Shown: piece by piece, positions 34,640 to 43,533 of the stretch | How positions within the stretch are numbered: position 1 is the stretch's first letter | Layout of the letters: each line of letters begins with the position of its first letter | Assembly (NCBI GenBank): GCA_047600605.1 | Contig: JASGKK010000001.1 | Location: 2,170,001 to 2,234,000, forward strand | DNA: 64,000 bases | Direction: 5' to 3' | DNA from: CAYMZZ01 sp047600605 | Lineage (GTDB): Bacteria > Bacteroidota > Bacteroidia > Chitinophagales > Chitinophagaceae | Translations under genes and position numbers: made by a program | The notes under the pieces: model-generated | Databases searched by the model: none | The model's input: only the letters and a program-made list of their open reading frames with translations | What the model was told of the DNA's origin: nothing

Positions 34640-36250
34640 ATGCAGCATACTTTCATTGAATACATTTACCTCGTGCTGATCATTCTGGGTCTTGTGATGC
34701 TGGCTCAGAAACTGAAGATTGCCTATCCTATTGTATTGGTGCTGGGCGGACTTCTGCTCAGTTTTGTGAATGAGTTTTCGCGCATCACGATCAGTCCCGA
34801 GATCGTATTTTTCATTTTCCTGCCACCCCTGCTGTATGAAGCGGCCTGGCAGATATCCTGGAAAGAGTTCTGGAAATGGCGGCGCGTGATCATGAGTCTG
34901 GCATTTCCTATCGTGATCATTACTTCCTGTGCCATTGCAGTCGTATCGCATGCGCTGATACCCGGTTTTACGCTGGCAATGGGTTTTTTGCTGGGAGGTA
35001 TTATTTCTCCGCCCGATGCTGTTTCTGCCACTACGATTATGCGCACGGTAAAGGTGCCCAAATCGATGGTCAGTATCATCGAAGGCGAAAGCCTGCTCAA
35101 TGATGCTTCTTCTCTGATCGTTTTCCGGTTTGCCCTGGCAGCTGTAATGACCGGTCAGTTTCATTTCCAGGATGCGGCGCTGAGTTTTTTTCTGGTAATC
35201 ATTATGGGCACGCTGATTGGTCTGGCCGTAGCCATGATATTCTATGCCATTCACCGTTGGCTGCCGGTCACTCCCAGTATTGAGATCGTGCTTACGCTGG
35301 TAGCGCCTTATTGCATGTATTATTTTGCGGAGTACTTTCATTTTTCGGGTGTGCTGGCCGTAGTAAGCGGGGGGCTTTTCCTGGCTGTACGCCGTCAGCA
35401 GATGCTCAATTTCCGGAGCCGGATCCAGAGTGTAAATGTGTGGTCAAACCTGGCTTTTGTGCTCAATGGCCTGGTGTTTCTGCTCATCGGTCTGCAATTG
35501 CCTTCTATTGCGCGTGACCTGGGTGATGTGAGCCTGGGCAGTGCCATTGCCTATGGATTGGCTATTTCATTTGCCCTTATTGTGATCAGGCTGCTGTGTG
35601 CATTTGGCGCCGCGGCCTTTACCCGTGTCGCCAGCCGGTTTATCACTGTAGCCGATGCCAACCCCGGCTGGAAATCTCCGCTCATTGCCGGTTGGGCAGG
35701 TATGCGTGGTGTGGTTTCTCTCGCAGCAGCGCTGTCGATCCCACTGCTGACTGATAGTGGTACTCCATTTCCCTACCGCAACCTTATCCTCTTTATCACT
35801 TTTGTGGTCATACTGGTAACGCTGGTTTTCCAGGGGCTTACCCTGCCTGTGCTGATCCGTATTATTAAACCGGAAGACCGGTTCAGCCCGCTTTCGGAAG
35901 AACAGCAGGAACTGATAATCCAGAAAAAAATAGCCCTGGCCTCTTTACAGGCACTGGAAGAAAAGTATAGCGAGGAAAGACGCCGCAACCTGCATCTCAA
36001 CAACCTGTTTGAACGCCTGCAGATCGATGCCAGCCACCTGCAAAAAACGCTTGCTGCCGAACTGGATCCGGCCGACAACAGACTCCCCGATTTTTACCGT
36101 ATTTATCTTGAGCTGCTGGAAGCTCAGCGTATTCAACTGACGGCTATGAATCATACATCGGAGTTTGATGAAGAGCTGATCCGCAAATACCTGTCGCTGG
36201 TAGATATTGAAGAGTTCAAGGTGCGCGAAAAGATCCTGCGTGCAGAATAG
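34640..36250 (+). CDS. Na+/H+ antiporter (CPA1, NhaP-like)
   Basis: This 536-residue inner-membrane exchanger has about twelve membrane helices. The CPA1 signatures are present: FIFLPPLLYEAAW, GGIISPPDAVSAT with the essential Asp, GESLLNDASSLIVFR with an Asn-Asp pair, and WAGMRGVVSLAAALSIP. Residues ~410-536 form a cytoplasmic helical tail (EQQELIIQKKIALASLQALEEKYSEE...) that in relatives modulates activity. It should exchange Na+ (or K+) for protons for pH and salt balance. It is transcribed alone between two leftward genes and a rightward dehydrogenase. Confidence 0.93.
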   Translation: MQHTFIEYIYLVLIILGLVMLAQKLKIAYPIVLVLGGLLLSFVNEFSRITISPEIVFFIFLPPLLYEAAWQISWKEFWKWRRVIMSLAFPIVIITSCAIAVVSHALIPGFTLAMGFLLGGIISPPDAVSATTIMRTVKVPKSMVSIIEGESLLNDASSLIVFRFALAAVMTGQFHFQDAALSFFLVIIMGTLIGLAVAMIFYAIHRWLPVTPSIEIVLTLVAPYCMYYFAEYFHFSGVLAVVSGGLFLAVRRQQMLNFRSRIQSVNVWSNLAFVLNGLVFLLIGLQLPSIARDLGDVSLGSAIAYGLAISFALIVIRLLCAFGAAAFTRVASRFITVADANPGWKSPLIAGWAGMRGVVSLAAALSIPLLTDSGTPFPYRNLILFITFVVILVTLVFQGLTLPVLIRIIKPEDRFSPLSEEQQELIIQKKIALASLQALEEKYSEERRRNLHLNNLFERLQIDASHLQKTLAAELDPADNRLPDFYRIYLELLEAQRIQLTAMNHTSEFDEELIRKYLSLVDIEEFKVREKILRAE

Positions 36251-36442
36251 GATAACGTAACGGATTCTTTGATTCATTTCATTTCCTGTTTGAATTCGGT
36301 ATCGGAAATGATCCCGGCACCCATACCTTTGCTATGCCTTGCACAATATGTCTGCAAACCCACCGGCTGATCGCTGTACTCCGGCAGACGGTGGTTGTGT
36401 GGCGCACCCGAAACCCCATCTGTTTACATCAACCGACCAACC

Positions 36443-37501
36443 ATGACAGCAACTAAAAACGCGAAAGCATTCGGCACGCATGCTGCCGAAAAACCACTGG
36501 AAGCACTCAGCATTGCACGCAGAGGCCTTTCCCCGCACGATGTGGAAATAGAAATTCTTTTCTGTGGTGTATGTCATTCCGATCTGCACCAGGCGCGCAA
36601 CGAATGGCATAACACTGTGTATCCCTGCGTACCCGGCCATGAGATCGTGGGCCGGATTGCGGCGATAGGCAACCATGTGAGCAAATTCAAGATCGGCGAT
36701 CTGGCAGCCATTGGCTGCCTGGTAGATTCCTGCCGGGAATGTGATCATTGCAAAGAAGGCCTGGAGCAGTATTGCGATCAGGGCCCGGTCTTTACTTACA
36801 ACAGCCCGGAAAAACAAACCGGCAAACAAACCTATGGCGGCTATTCGGAGAGCATCGTTGCCGATGAAAATTATGTACTGCGTGTACCGGCTAACCTCGA
36901 CCTGGCTGCTACAGCACCCCTGCTCTGCGCTGGTATCACCACCTACTCACCACTTAAACACTGGAAAGCCGGTCCCGGAAAAAAAGTAGGTATTGTGGGC
37001 ATTGGCGGACTCGGACACATGGGCATCAAACTGGCCAAAGCCATGGGCGCAGAAGTGATCGTCTTCACCACCTCCGCTTCCAAAACGGCGGATGCCAAAC
37101 GGCTGGGAGCCGATGAAGTTGTGATCTCTACCGATCCGCAACAGATGCGCCGGTATTCCAAAAAACTCGACTTTGTACTGGATGCCGTGTCGGCCGTTCA
37201 TGATATCAATGCCTATCTCGGTTTATTAAAACTGGATGGCACACTGGCCCTGGTAGGCCTGCCGGAGTTTCCGCTTTCGGTCATGCCATTTAATGTGGTG
37301 ATGCCTCGCCGCAACTTTACCGGCTCTGCCATTGGCGGTATTGCCGAGACACAGGAAATGCTGGACTTCTGCGCCAAACACAATATCACCGCAGATATTG
37401 AACTGATCAGTATCCAGCAGATCAATGAAGCGTATGAGCGTATGCTGAAAGGCGATGTACGTTATCGTTTTGTAATTGATATGGCGTCGATAAAAAGGTA
37501 A
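36443..37501 (+). CDS. Zinc-dependent NAD(P)-alcohol dehydrogenase (YahK/cinnamyl-alcohol type)
   Basis: The start at 36443 (MTATKNAKAFGTHAAEKPLEAL) is chosen over the frame from 36395. This MDR enzyme of ~352 residues has catalytic zinc ligands Cys in FCGVCHSDLHQ and HE in PGHEIVGRI, and a structural zinc lobe CRECDHCKEGLEQYC. The Rossmann motif is GIGGLGHMGIKLAKAMG. The C-terminal block GGIAETQEMLDFCAKHN and INEAYERMLKGDVRYRFVID closely follows E. coli YahK, so broad aldehyde reduction with NADPH is likely. The last codon and stop fall at the start of a dispersed repeat. It is a single gene, convergent with the DoxX gene. Confidence 0.93.
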   Translation: MTATKNAKAFGTHAAEKPLEALSIARRGLSPHDVEIEILFCGVCHSDLHQARNEWHNTVYPCVPGHEIVGRIAAIGNHVSKFKIGDLAAIGCLVDSCRECDHCKEGLEQYCDQGPVFTYNSPEKQTGKQTYGGYSESIVADENYVLRVPANLDLAATAPLLCAGITTYSPLKHWKAGPGKKVGIVGIGGLGHMGIKLAKAMGAEVIVFTTSASKTADAKRLGADEVVISTDPQQMRRYSKKLDFVLDAVSAVHDINAYLGLLKLDGTLALVGLPEFPLSVMPFNVVMPRRNFTGSAIGGIAETQEMLDFCAKHNITADIELISIQQINEAYERMLKGDVRYRFVIDMASIKR

Positions 37502-37562
37502 GAGGTAGAAGGTAAAGGGTGGAAGGATCTAAGTATTCCCTCTGCCCTTTACCTTCTACCTC
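37502..37562. repeat. Family A repeat as an 18-bp perfect inverted repeat between convergent genes
   Basis: gaggtagaaggtaaaggg (37502-37519) is repeated inverted at 37545-37562. The stop codon of the dehydrogenase abuts the left arm and the stop of the DoxX gene lies inside the right arm, so the element ends both genes and could act as a bidirectional terminator. Confidence 0.75.
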
Positions 37563-37947
37563 CCACCTTCATTCTGCCCGGGCCTAACAGCAGCAGGCAA
37601 ACCAGTATAGCGCTTACCTCCAGTATCTCTACCGATCCTTCCCAACCATAGCCCTCGGCCAGGTTAGCGATCAGGGCCATGAGCATGACAGACAACATAG
37701 CTGCTGCAACTGGCTTCACAGCTACTCCCAGTATCAGGCAAATGCCACCACCTACTTCGATCAGCATGGCCATAAACCCCCAGAATACCGGCAAAAAACC
37801 AATTCCAACATGCCGCATCACCTTTCCGAGACTTTCCCAGCCTTCCACACCTCCTGTCAGTTTGAGCCAGCCATGCATAAATGCCATGGTAGCTCCCAGT
37901 ACAATGCGTAAGATCAGTAATGCTATATCTGTTTTTCGCTGCTCCAT
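37549..37947 (-). CDS. DoxX-family membrane protein
   Basis: This 132-residue inner-membrane protein has four predicted helices. It opens with LLILRIVLGATMAFMHGWLKLTGG, the usual DoxX start, then GFMAMLIEVGGGICLILGVAVKPVAAAMLSVMLMALI. DoxX proteins are poorly understood; links to thiosulfate-quinone oxidation or redox and organic-acid balance are known in other taxa. The last codons (GGRR) and the stop lie inside the inverted family A repeat. The gene follows the intradiol-dioxygenase lipoprotein gene by five bases, so they are co-transcribed. Confidence 0.85.
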   Translation of the reverse strand: MEQRKTDIALLILRIVLGATMAFMHGWLKLTGGVEGWESLGKVMRHVGIGFLPVFWGFMAMLIEVGGGICLILGVAVKPVAAAMLSVMLMALIANLAEGYGWEGSVEILEVSAILVCLLLLGPGRMKVGGRR

Positions 37948-37952
37948 TATTT

Positions 37953-38639
37953 TTATTTATAGTTCGGAATATGAAACCCCAGATTGATTGCCAGCGCCGC
38001 CTGCCACACGGCTTTTTTATCCTTATTTAAATGAATGATCATATCACCTCCCCGCTTCTCTGCTTTCTGACGCAGTGCGGGCGTCACCAACGGATCATCA
38101 TCAAACCATACTTCGTCAATATAATAAAGCGTTTTGCCGGGCTCTTTTACCAGGATGTGCAGGTGCGCAGGTATATTCTCTCCGGGATAAGGTGCCGGAC
38201 GTATCGTATTGATCTGAAAATGACCGTCGGCATCTGTCTTCAGCCATCCACGCAGGTGGCCGTGCCTCCGTCCATGCCGCTGACCGGGTGATGGCGAATA
38301 GTATCCTTTTGCATCGGTATGCCAGATATAAAGAACAATGTCGCGGGCTGCTGTAACTCCATCCGGTTTATATACGCTGCCTTTTATGATCAGTTGCTCA
38401 CCGGGTTCATCTTTGCCGGGTATGTTCGCGACGGAGGTAATGTCCTGCAGCGGTGGCATGCCTTCATACATGGCTTCACAACCATCGCAATAATCACCTA
38501 CCACCTCATCATTGGCCAGACCGGCCGATAATGAATCCGACTGCACATTGGTAGAACCAGGGTTGCAGGATGTCGCGGGTAACAAGAGCGGCATGGCCAG
38601 TATACCCGGCAGCATACGGATAAACGTATTTCTTTTCAT
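37953..38639 (-). CDS. Lipoprotein of the intradiol ring-cleavage dioxygenase family
   Basis: A 228-residue protein with lipoprotein signal (lipobox ATSC, Cys25). The dioxygenase core contains the candidate Fe(III) ligands: Tyr in WHTDAKGYYSP, Tyr in RPAPYPGENIP and two His in AHLHILV, as in protocatechuate 3,4-dioxygenase. The DARD-like strand ARDIVLYIWHTDAKG and HLRGWLKTDADGHFQINTIRP are also family features. A lipid-anchored, exported form is unusual for an enzyme whose known relatives act on catechols in the cytoplasm. Secreted relatives exist in Bacteroidota and Actinobacteria with unclear substrates. It is operonic with DoxX. Confidence 0.85.
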   Translation of the reverse strand: MKRNTFIRMLPGILAMPLLLPATSCNPGSTNVQSDSLSAGLANDEVVGDYCDGCEAMYEGMPPLQDITSVANIPGKDEPGEQLIIKGSVYKPDGVTAARDIVLYIWHTDAKGYYSPSPGQRHGRRHGHLRGWLKTDADGHFQINTIRPAPYPGENIPAHLHILVKEPGKTLYYIDEVWFDDDPLVTPALRQKAEKRGGDMIIHLNKDKKAVWQAALAINLGFHIPNYK

Positions 38640-38819
38640 GAGTGCTGTTTAGTCAAAAGTGCCGGATCACCGCAGCAAGCAGAAAATATTTACACGATCC
38701 GTCTTTTCTGCTTGATAAACGAATAAATGATCCGTTCAGCAAAACAATTTGAGCTGCTGACCAAAGCCGGCAAATCCGGTTAAGCGCACCTTTGTACTCT
38801 TATACATAAATAATAAACC

Positions 38820-39647
38820 ATGAAAAAAGTAGTACTCGTAACAGGCGCCTCTGCAGGCATAGGCCTGGAAACAGCCCGGTTTCTGGCTCAGGCCGGGTAT
38901 ATTGTATATGGTGCAGCCCGCCGTATTGAACGGATGGAGCAACTGGCTGGCCTGGGCGTAAAAACCATTCGCCTCGATGTAACCGATGAATCATCCATGA
39001 CCGATGCCGTAAACCGGATAATAAGTGAAGCAGGACGTATTGATGTCCTGATCAACAATGCCGGCTTTGGTTCTTATGGTGCCATTGAGGATGTATCGCC
39101 CGAAGATGCTAAATACCAACTCGAAGTAAACGTATTTGGTGCAGCAAGGCTCATACAACTGGTGTTGCCTCAAATGCGCCTGCAACAAAGTGGTAAGATT
39201 GTCAATATTTCTTCCATCGGTGGGAAAATAGCCACTCCTTTTGGCGGCTGGTATCATGCCAGTAAGTTTGCCCTCGAAGGACTTAGTGACAGTTTGCGCA
39301 ATGAGGTAAAACAATTCGGAATCGATGTGGTAGTGATTGAGCCAGGTGGTATTACCTCTGAGTGGGGAGGTATTGCAGTTGAAAGCCTCCAAAGAGTTTC
39401 GGGTCACACGGCATATAAAACCATGGCCAGGGATTTTGCAGGAGCTTTTAGCGGAACGAAAAGTAAAAATACTGCACCGGTTGTCATTGCCAGTCTAATC
39501 AAAAAAGCCATTGAAGTACGGAAGCCAAAGGCGCGTTATTCTGCCGGCTATTTGGCTAAACCTACCTTAATTTTACGAAAATTATTATCAGACCGGCTAA
39601 TGGATAAGCTTATCATGAGCCAGGTAAAACAAATGAGCCAGTCATGA
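38820..39647 (+). CDS. Short-chain dehydrogenase/reductase
   Basis: This 275-residue cytosolic SDR has the NAD(P) motif TGASAGIG, DVLINNAGFGSYG, and the catalytic Ser in NISSIGGKIA with YHASK (Tyr and Lys). The sequence AARRIERMEQLAGLGVKTIRLDVTD suggests NADP preference through the Arg pair after the second strand. Its stop overlaps the start of the AraC regulator by four bases (ATGA), so the pair is one transcript. The substrate is unknown; a ketone or aldehyde that also controls the regulator is a fair guess. Confidence 0.92.
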   Translation: MKKVVLVTGASAGIGLETARFLAQAGYIVYGAARRIERMEQLAGLGVKTIRLDVTDESSMTDAVNRIISEAGRIDVLINNAGFGSYGAIEDVSPEDAKYQLEVNVFGAARLIQLVLPQMRLQQSGKIVNISSIGGKIATPFGGWYHASKFALEGLSDSLRNEVKQFGIDVVVIEPGGITSEWGGIAVESLQRVSGHTAYKTMARDFAGAFSGTKSKNTAPVVIASLIKKAIEVRKPKARYSAGYLAKPTLILRKLLSDRLMDKLIMSQVKQMSQS

Positions 39648-40444
39648 GCGGACTTCTTCAACACAACTTCCTTTACTCCTGCGAGGAAGGCCGGAAACGG
39701 GGTAATGAACAGTTTGTACCTGAGCATGCATTAGGATGTATTATCAGCGGAGAAACGCATTTTCATACTAATGACAGCCTGCAGGTTTTTGGAAGCGGCA
39801 TGATTGGATTAATCCGGAAAAATCAGTTGGTCAAAACCATGAAAGTACCTGCAGATGACGGCCGTCCTTTCAAATCAATCAATATTTTTCTTGACCGGGA
39901 ATCGTTACAGCGGTATGCAGCAGAACAACGCATTGGCACTCAAAAGCACTACAGCGGCCCCTCCCTGGTTCAATTGACCGATGATCGCTTTATCCGCAGT
40001 TATTTCGATTCACTGCTTCCTTATTTTGATGAGCCCGACCAGCTTACACCTGCACTCGCAGCTCTCAAAACCCGTGAAGCCATTGAATTATTGTTGCGCA
40101 ATCGCCCTGCCCTTCAGGCCTTTTTGTTTGACTTCAATGAGCCCCACAAAATTGATCTTGAAGCTTTCATGAACCAGAACTTTACCTACAATGTGCCACT
40201 CAGTCAGTTTGCCCGGCTTACCGGGCGTAGCCTGGCAACATTTAAGCGCGATTTTAAAAAGACATTTACCGAAACACCCGAAAAATGGCTGTCGGCCAGA
40301 CGACTGGAGCGGGCACATTTTCTCATTTCACAAAAAAAGATCAGCCCTGCCAATGCGTACCTGGAAGCAGGTTTTGAAAACCTCTCACATTTTTCCTACG
40401 CCTTTAAGAAGTTTTATGGCTACAATCCTTCCCGATTAAAATAA
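39644..40444 (+). CDS. AraC-family transcriptional regulator
   Basis: A 266-residue regulator. The N-terminal ~165 residues form a cupin-like sensor (GCIISGETHFHTNDSLQVFGSGMIGLIRKNQ). The C-terminal ~100 carry the double HTH (FARLTGRSLATFKRDFKKTFTETPEKWLSARRLERAHFLI... AYLEAGFENLSHFSYAFKKFYGYNPSRLK). It is translationally coupled to the SDR gene, which is its likely target or functional partner. Confidence 0.92.
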   Translation: MSGLLQHNFLYSCEEGRKRGNEQFVPEHALGCIISGETHFHTNDSLQVFGSGMIGLIRKNQLVKTMKVPADDGRPFKSINIFLDRESLQRYAAEQRIGTQKHYSGPSLVQLTDDRFIRSYFDSLLPYFDEPDQLTPALAALKTREAIELLLRNRPALQAFLFDFNEPHKIDLEAFMNQNFTYNVPLSQFARLTGRSLATFKRDFKKTFTETPEKWLSARRLERAHFLISQKKISPANAYLEAGFENLSHFSYAFKKFYGYNPSRLK

Positions 40445-40826
40445 ATCCGATCAGCGATTTTCACAATTACTCGGCTTTCCTTAACACGCATTTGGAGAGA
40501 GCAGCTTAAATCGCTGTGCGTTTATGGCCCCCTCTTCTAACTTCTCAATGCAGCCCAATACCCAGAGATCATGTCGCCGTAGCTATCCGGCATTTGTTCC
40601 GGCATACTTTTTTTCTGCCATCAACATTCTTTACCTACCTCTAAGCATTTTTGTTTTACACTCCTCATTGGTCTTTATGTACTGAAGCAATACAAATATT
40701 TGCTACGCACAAAGTATATTATCAAGAGTCGCCGGAAAGAGAAGAATATGAGAGCACAATGCCTGCGTGCCAGCCGGGTAAACCCCGCACGGTCACTGCA
40801 ACAGGAGTAAACTATTGATTGCACTC
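40445..40826. other. Intergenic stretch without a recognisable gene
   Basis: About 380 bases between convergent genes. I see only a GC-rich hairpin-like segment near 40765-40795 (cgtgccagccggg...ccccgcacg) with no T-run, and no ORF with family features. It may hold remnants, but nothing can be named. Confidence 0.5.
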
Positions 40827-43244
40827 TTATTTACCACCATTATTTACATCATCATTAGAGATACCACGTTTATTCTTCTTAATACCGGCCGCCAGTTTGC
40901 CAAACTTATAGCTAAGACTGAAGTTGAAATTGCGGTAAATGCTGTTTTCTGTGTTGGACTGATAAAAATCGGGCGTCGAAGAATATTGTTTAAATGAATA
41001 ATTCTTCTTCCCGAAATTACCGAGAATAAGGTTTAGCGATAACCGTTTATCAAACCACGATTTGCCTGCACTCAGCGAATAATAGTAAAAATCATCTGAA
41101 CTGCCCTGCAATGTGATATACCGCCGGTTGAAACCGACATTGGCACCAAGTGACCAATCCCCGCCCGGCCGGTAGGTAAGCGCCGCAAAGCTATTAGTAC
41201 GGATGCCTTCATTACTAAAAAACCGGCCATTATATGGCCCTTTCACCCATACATAAAATGCACCTGTGCTGAAATTGACGGAAAATTTACCCATTGGATA
41301 ATTGCCTGTGATGTTGAGCCGGAGAATAGAATTGGTACCAATATTCTCGTAAGTAGTTTGCGTAAGCGTATCTGACAGGATGCGTACTACATTGGTAATT
41401 GTGCCGCCGGAATAGAGATAACTGGCACGCAGATTCAGCGTTCCTTTACCGGTTTTGGTATATCCCAGCTCGCCCTGGTAGCTTTGTACAGCTTTCAGAT
41501 CAGGATTGCCGGAAGAGATCAGTTGCGGATTGGATTTATCTACAAAAGGGTTGAGCAACCAGATGCCCGGCCGTTCTATACGACTGCTAAAACCAGCCGT
41601 GATCGTCTGATTACCGGGCAAAGTACGCATCAGGGATAGTACCGGGGTGAAATTGGTGTATTGCCTGTTGATGCCGGTACCAGTTGTTTTAAAATCAGCA
41701 TCCACCAGCGTATGCTCCAGCCTGATACCCAGTTTGGCCGTTACAGCATTTATTTTCCAGCTCCAGGAATTATAAAATCCCAGCACATCCTGCTGGTAGT
41801 TGAAGTCATTGGCACGGCGTACATCTTCCACAGGCTCCTGCTGTTCCCAGTTGTATACCGTTGCACGACTGGTGTTGCTGCGGAGAATAATTTTTACACC
41901 TGTTTCCATAGTAGCCTTGCCAAAAGGATGTACATAATCCAGTTGCAGGGTGTTTTCTTTTGCAGATGACCGGTTATATTGATCATTGTCAGGGCTGTTG
42001 TAATTTGTTTTATCCGTGATGCGGCTCAATACGGAGTAATTATTCACAAACGCATTGTAACGATAAGAAAATGTCAGTAGCTGCTGCGTTTTATTTCTGA
42101 ATCCACGCTGATAGTTAAACCCCAGATCACCAGACTGCCAGGGCGTTCGCTGATCGTTGGTGATTGTATAGAGTTGTTGTCCCATATTTGGCTCATCGTT
42201 TCCAAAGATCGAATTGAGTGTAGCTGTTCTCCGCGAAATTCCAGAGCCGATATACCCGGAAACGGTAAACAGGTTTAAACTATCTGCTTCAAAACTGAGT
42301 TCTGCATTACTGAAAAACGAACGTCCCCATATCTTATTGGAGTTTTGCTGCTCAAATACCGATACAGGATCATAGGTCTGGCGGTAGTTGCTGGAGTGAA
42401 CGTCGGTTTTGAGCCGGTAGCTACGGCTGACAGAAGCACTGGCCCCCCATTTGTTTTGCCGGAAAGTACCAGTACCCGTCAGAACGGGGCCAAATGGAAT
42501 ACTGTTGCGTGCGGTGATGGTTGCATTGTAGCCATTATCGGTCCGTTTATTCAGAACAATATTAATGATGCCCGCCAGCCCTTCACTGTCATACTTGGCC
42601 GGAGGTGTTGTAATCACCTCTATCTTTTGTACACTCGATGCCGGCATGGCACGCAACGCATCTTTCGGGCTATTGACCAGCAGGGCAGATGGTCTGCCGT
42701 TGATAAAAATACGATAGCTGCCACTACCCTGCAGCTGGATGTTGTCGTCTCCGTCAACCGACAGCAATGGAACTTTACGTAATAGCTCCATTACAGTCTG
42801 GGCCTTACTGTCCGGGTCAGCCTGCACATCATAACTGATACGGTCAATCTCCTGTTTGATCAGCGGGCGTATGGCAGTGACCACCACCTCTTTCATACTG
42901 GTTGTTGCAGGTTGTAACCAGATCTGCCCTATATTAATTGTATTATTACCGGCAAACAAGGTATCTGCCAGGAAAACAGTTTTACTATGATATCCCACCA
43001 ATGTCACTTCCAACTGATGATTGCCGGCCGGGATTTGCAGCAGTTGAAAGCGGCCATCTGTTGCACTCAGGGTTGCTGCCAGTTGTTTACGATTTACATT
43101 GCTTTTAATTTCCAGGCTCACCACACCCAAGGGTTGCTGCGTGACCGAATCAGCAACATATCCGTTAACGGTATAGGAAACAGGTTGCCGGGCCTGTATG
43201 CTCAATGAAAAAAGTACGGCAGTGATAAAAAAAAACTTCCTCAT
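40827..43244 (-). CDS. TonB-receptor-like outer-membrane barrel (OMP_b-brl_3 type)
   Basis: The start at 43244 (MRKFFFITAVLFSLSIQA) is preferred to the frame from 43274. The ~805-residue protein has a signal peptide and a CarboxypepD-regulatory-like domain (YTVNGYVADSVTQQPLGVVSLEI). The TonB-box region is MKEVVVTAIRPLIKQEIDRISYDV. The plug includes AQTVMELLRKVPLLSVDGDDNIQLQG, YRIFINGRPSALL and EVITTPPAKYDSEGLAGIINIVLNK. The barrel closes with NFSLSYKFGKL. The cargo is unknown; no SusD partner is present, so it is not a glycan importer of SusCD type. A short stem (ggtcagt 43265-43271, actgacc 43279-43285) lies in its leader and a dyad operator lies further upstream. Confidence 0.9.
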   Translation of the reverse strand: MRKFFFITAVLFSLSIQARQPVSYTVNGYVADSVTQQPLGVVSLEIKSNVNRKQLAATLSATDGRFQLLQIPAGNHQLEVTLVGYHSKTVFLADTLFAGNNTINIGQIWLQPATTSMKEVVVTAIRPLIKQEIDRISYDVQADPDSKAQTVMELLRKVPLLSVDGDDNIQLQGSGSYRIFINGRPSALLVNSPKDALRAMPASSVQKIEVITTPPAKYDSEGLAGIINIVLNKRTDNGYNATITARNSIPFGPVLTGTGTFRQNKWGASASVSRSYRLKTDVHSSNYRQTYDPVSVFEQQNSNKIWGRSFFSNAELSFEADSLNLFTVSGYIGSGISRRTATLNSIFGNDEPNMGQQLYTITNDQRTPWQSGDLGFNYQRGFRNKTQQLLTFSYRYNAFVNNYSVLSRITDKTNYNSPDNDQYNRSSAKENTLQLDYVHPFGKATMETGVKIILRSNTSRATVYNWEQQEPVEDVRRANDFNYQQDVLGFYNSWSWKINAVTAKLGIRLEHTLVDADFKTTGTGINRQYTNFTPVLSLMRTLPGNQTITAGFSSRIERPGIWLLNPFVDKSNPQLISSGNPDLKAVQSYQGELGYTKTGKGTLNLRASYLYSGGTITNVVRILSDTLTQTTYENIGTNSILRLNITGNYPMGKFSVNFSTGAFYVWVKGPYNGRFFSNEGIRTNSFAALTYRPGGDWSLGANVGFNRRYITLQGSSDDFYYYSLSAGKSWFDKRLSLNLILGNFGKKNYSFKQYSSTPDFYQSNTENSIYRNFNFSLSYKFGKLAAGIKKNKRGISNDDVNNGGK

Positions 43245-43335
43245 ATGCAATAATGTCTCACTCCGGTCAGTCATGACAACTGACCCGGCTAGTTGAATGA
43301 TCCGGTTTAATATCCAGAGATTATATCTGTTGACT

Positions 43336-43351
43336 ACGACATATTTGTCGT
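43336..43351. promoter_or_regulatory. Perfect dyad acgaca-tatt-tgtcgt, candidate operator
   Basis: A 6-bp perfect inverted repeat with a four-base spacer, about 90 bases upstream of the barrel gene. It contains acga and tcgt like the BlaI-type sites at 14353 and 20694, but with wider spacing, so a related yet different repressor is more likely. Confidence 0.45.
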
Positions 43352-43533
43352 CTTACAGAAGCTGTATTATATACTTATTGATAAAGTCGCCGAATGAGCA
43401 GAAATGTTGCATGAAAAAGGCGGGAGCAAAAAATGAAAGACAAAATAATATGTTAATGTCACTATAGCATTACGGTACTGCAAAAAAATCTGTCTTTTAC
43501 TTTTCCCTTTCATTGCAGAGCTGGTATAATAAT

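Noticed and set aside
34613..35341. 242-residue leftward ORF
   Set aside because: Antisense to the well-supported antiporter gene, with biased, repeat-poor composition rich in Arg, Gln and His as expected of a shadow frame.
40700..40800. Possible riboswitch (GC-rich stems with gccagccggg and ccccgcacgg)
   Set aside because: It recalled a cobalamin element, but the B12-box order and conserved core are not present, and the downstream gene reads toward it from the other side.
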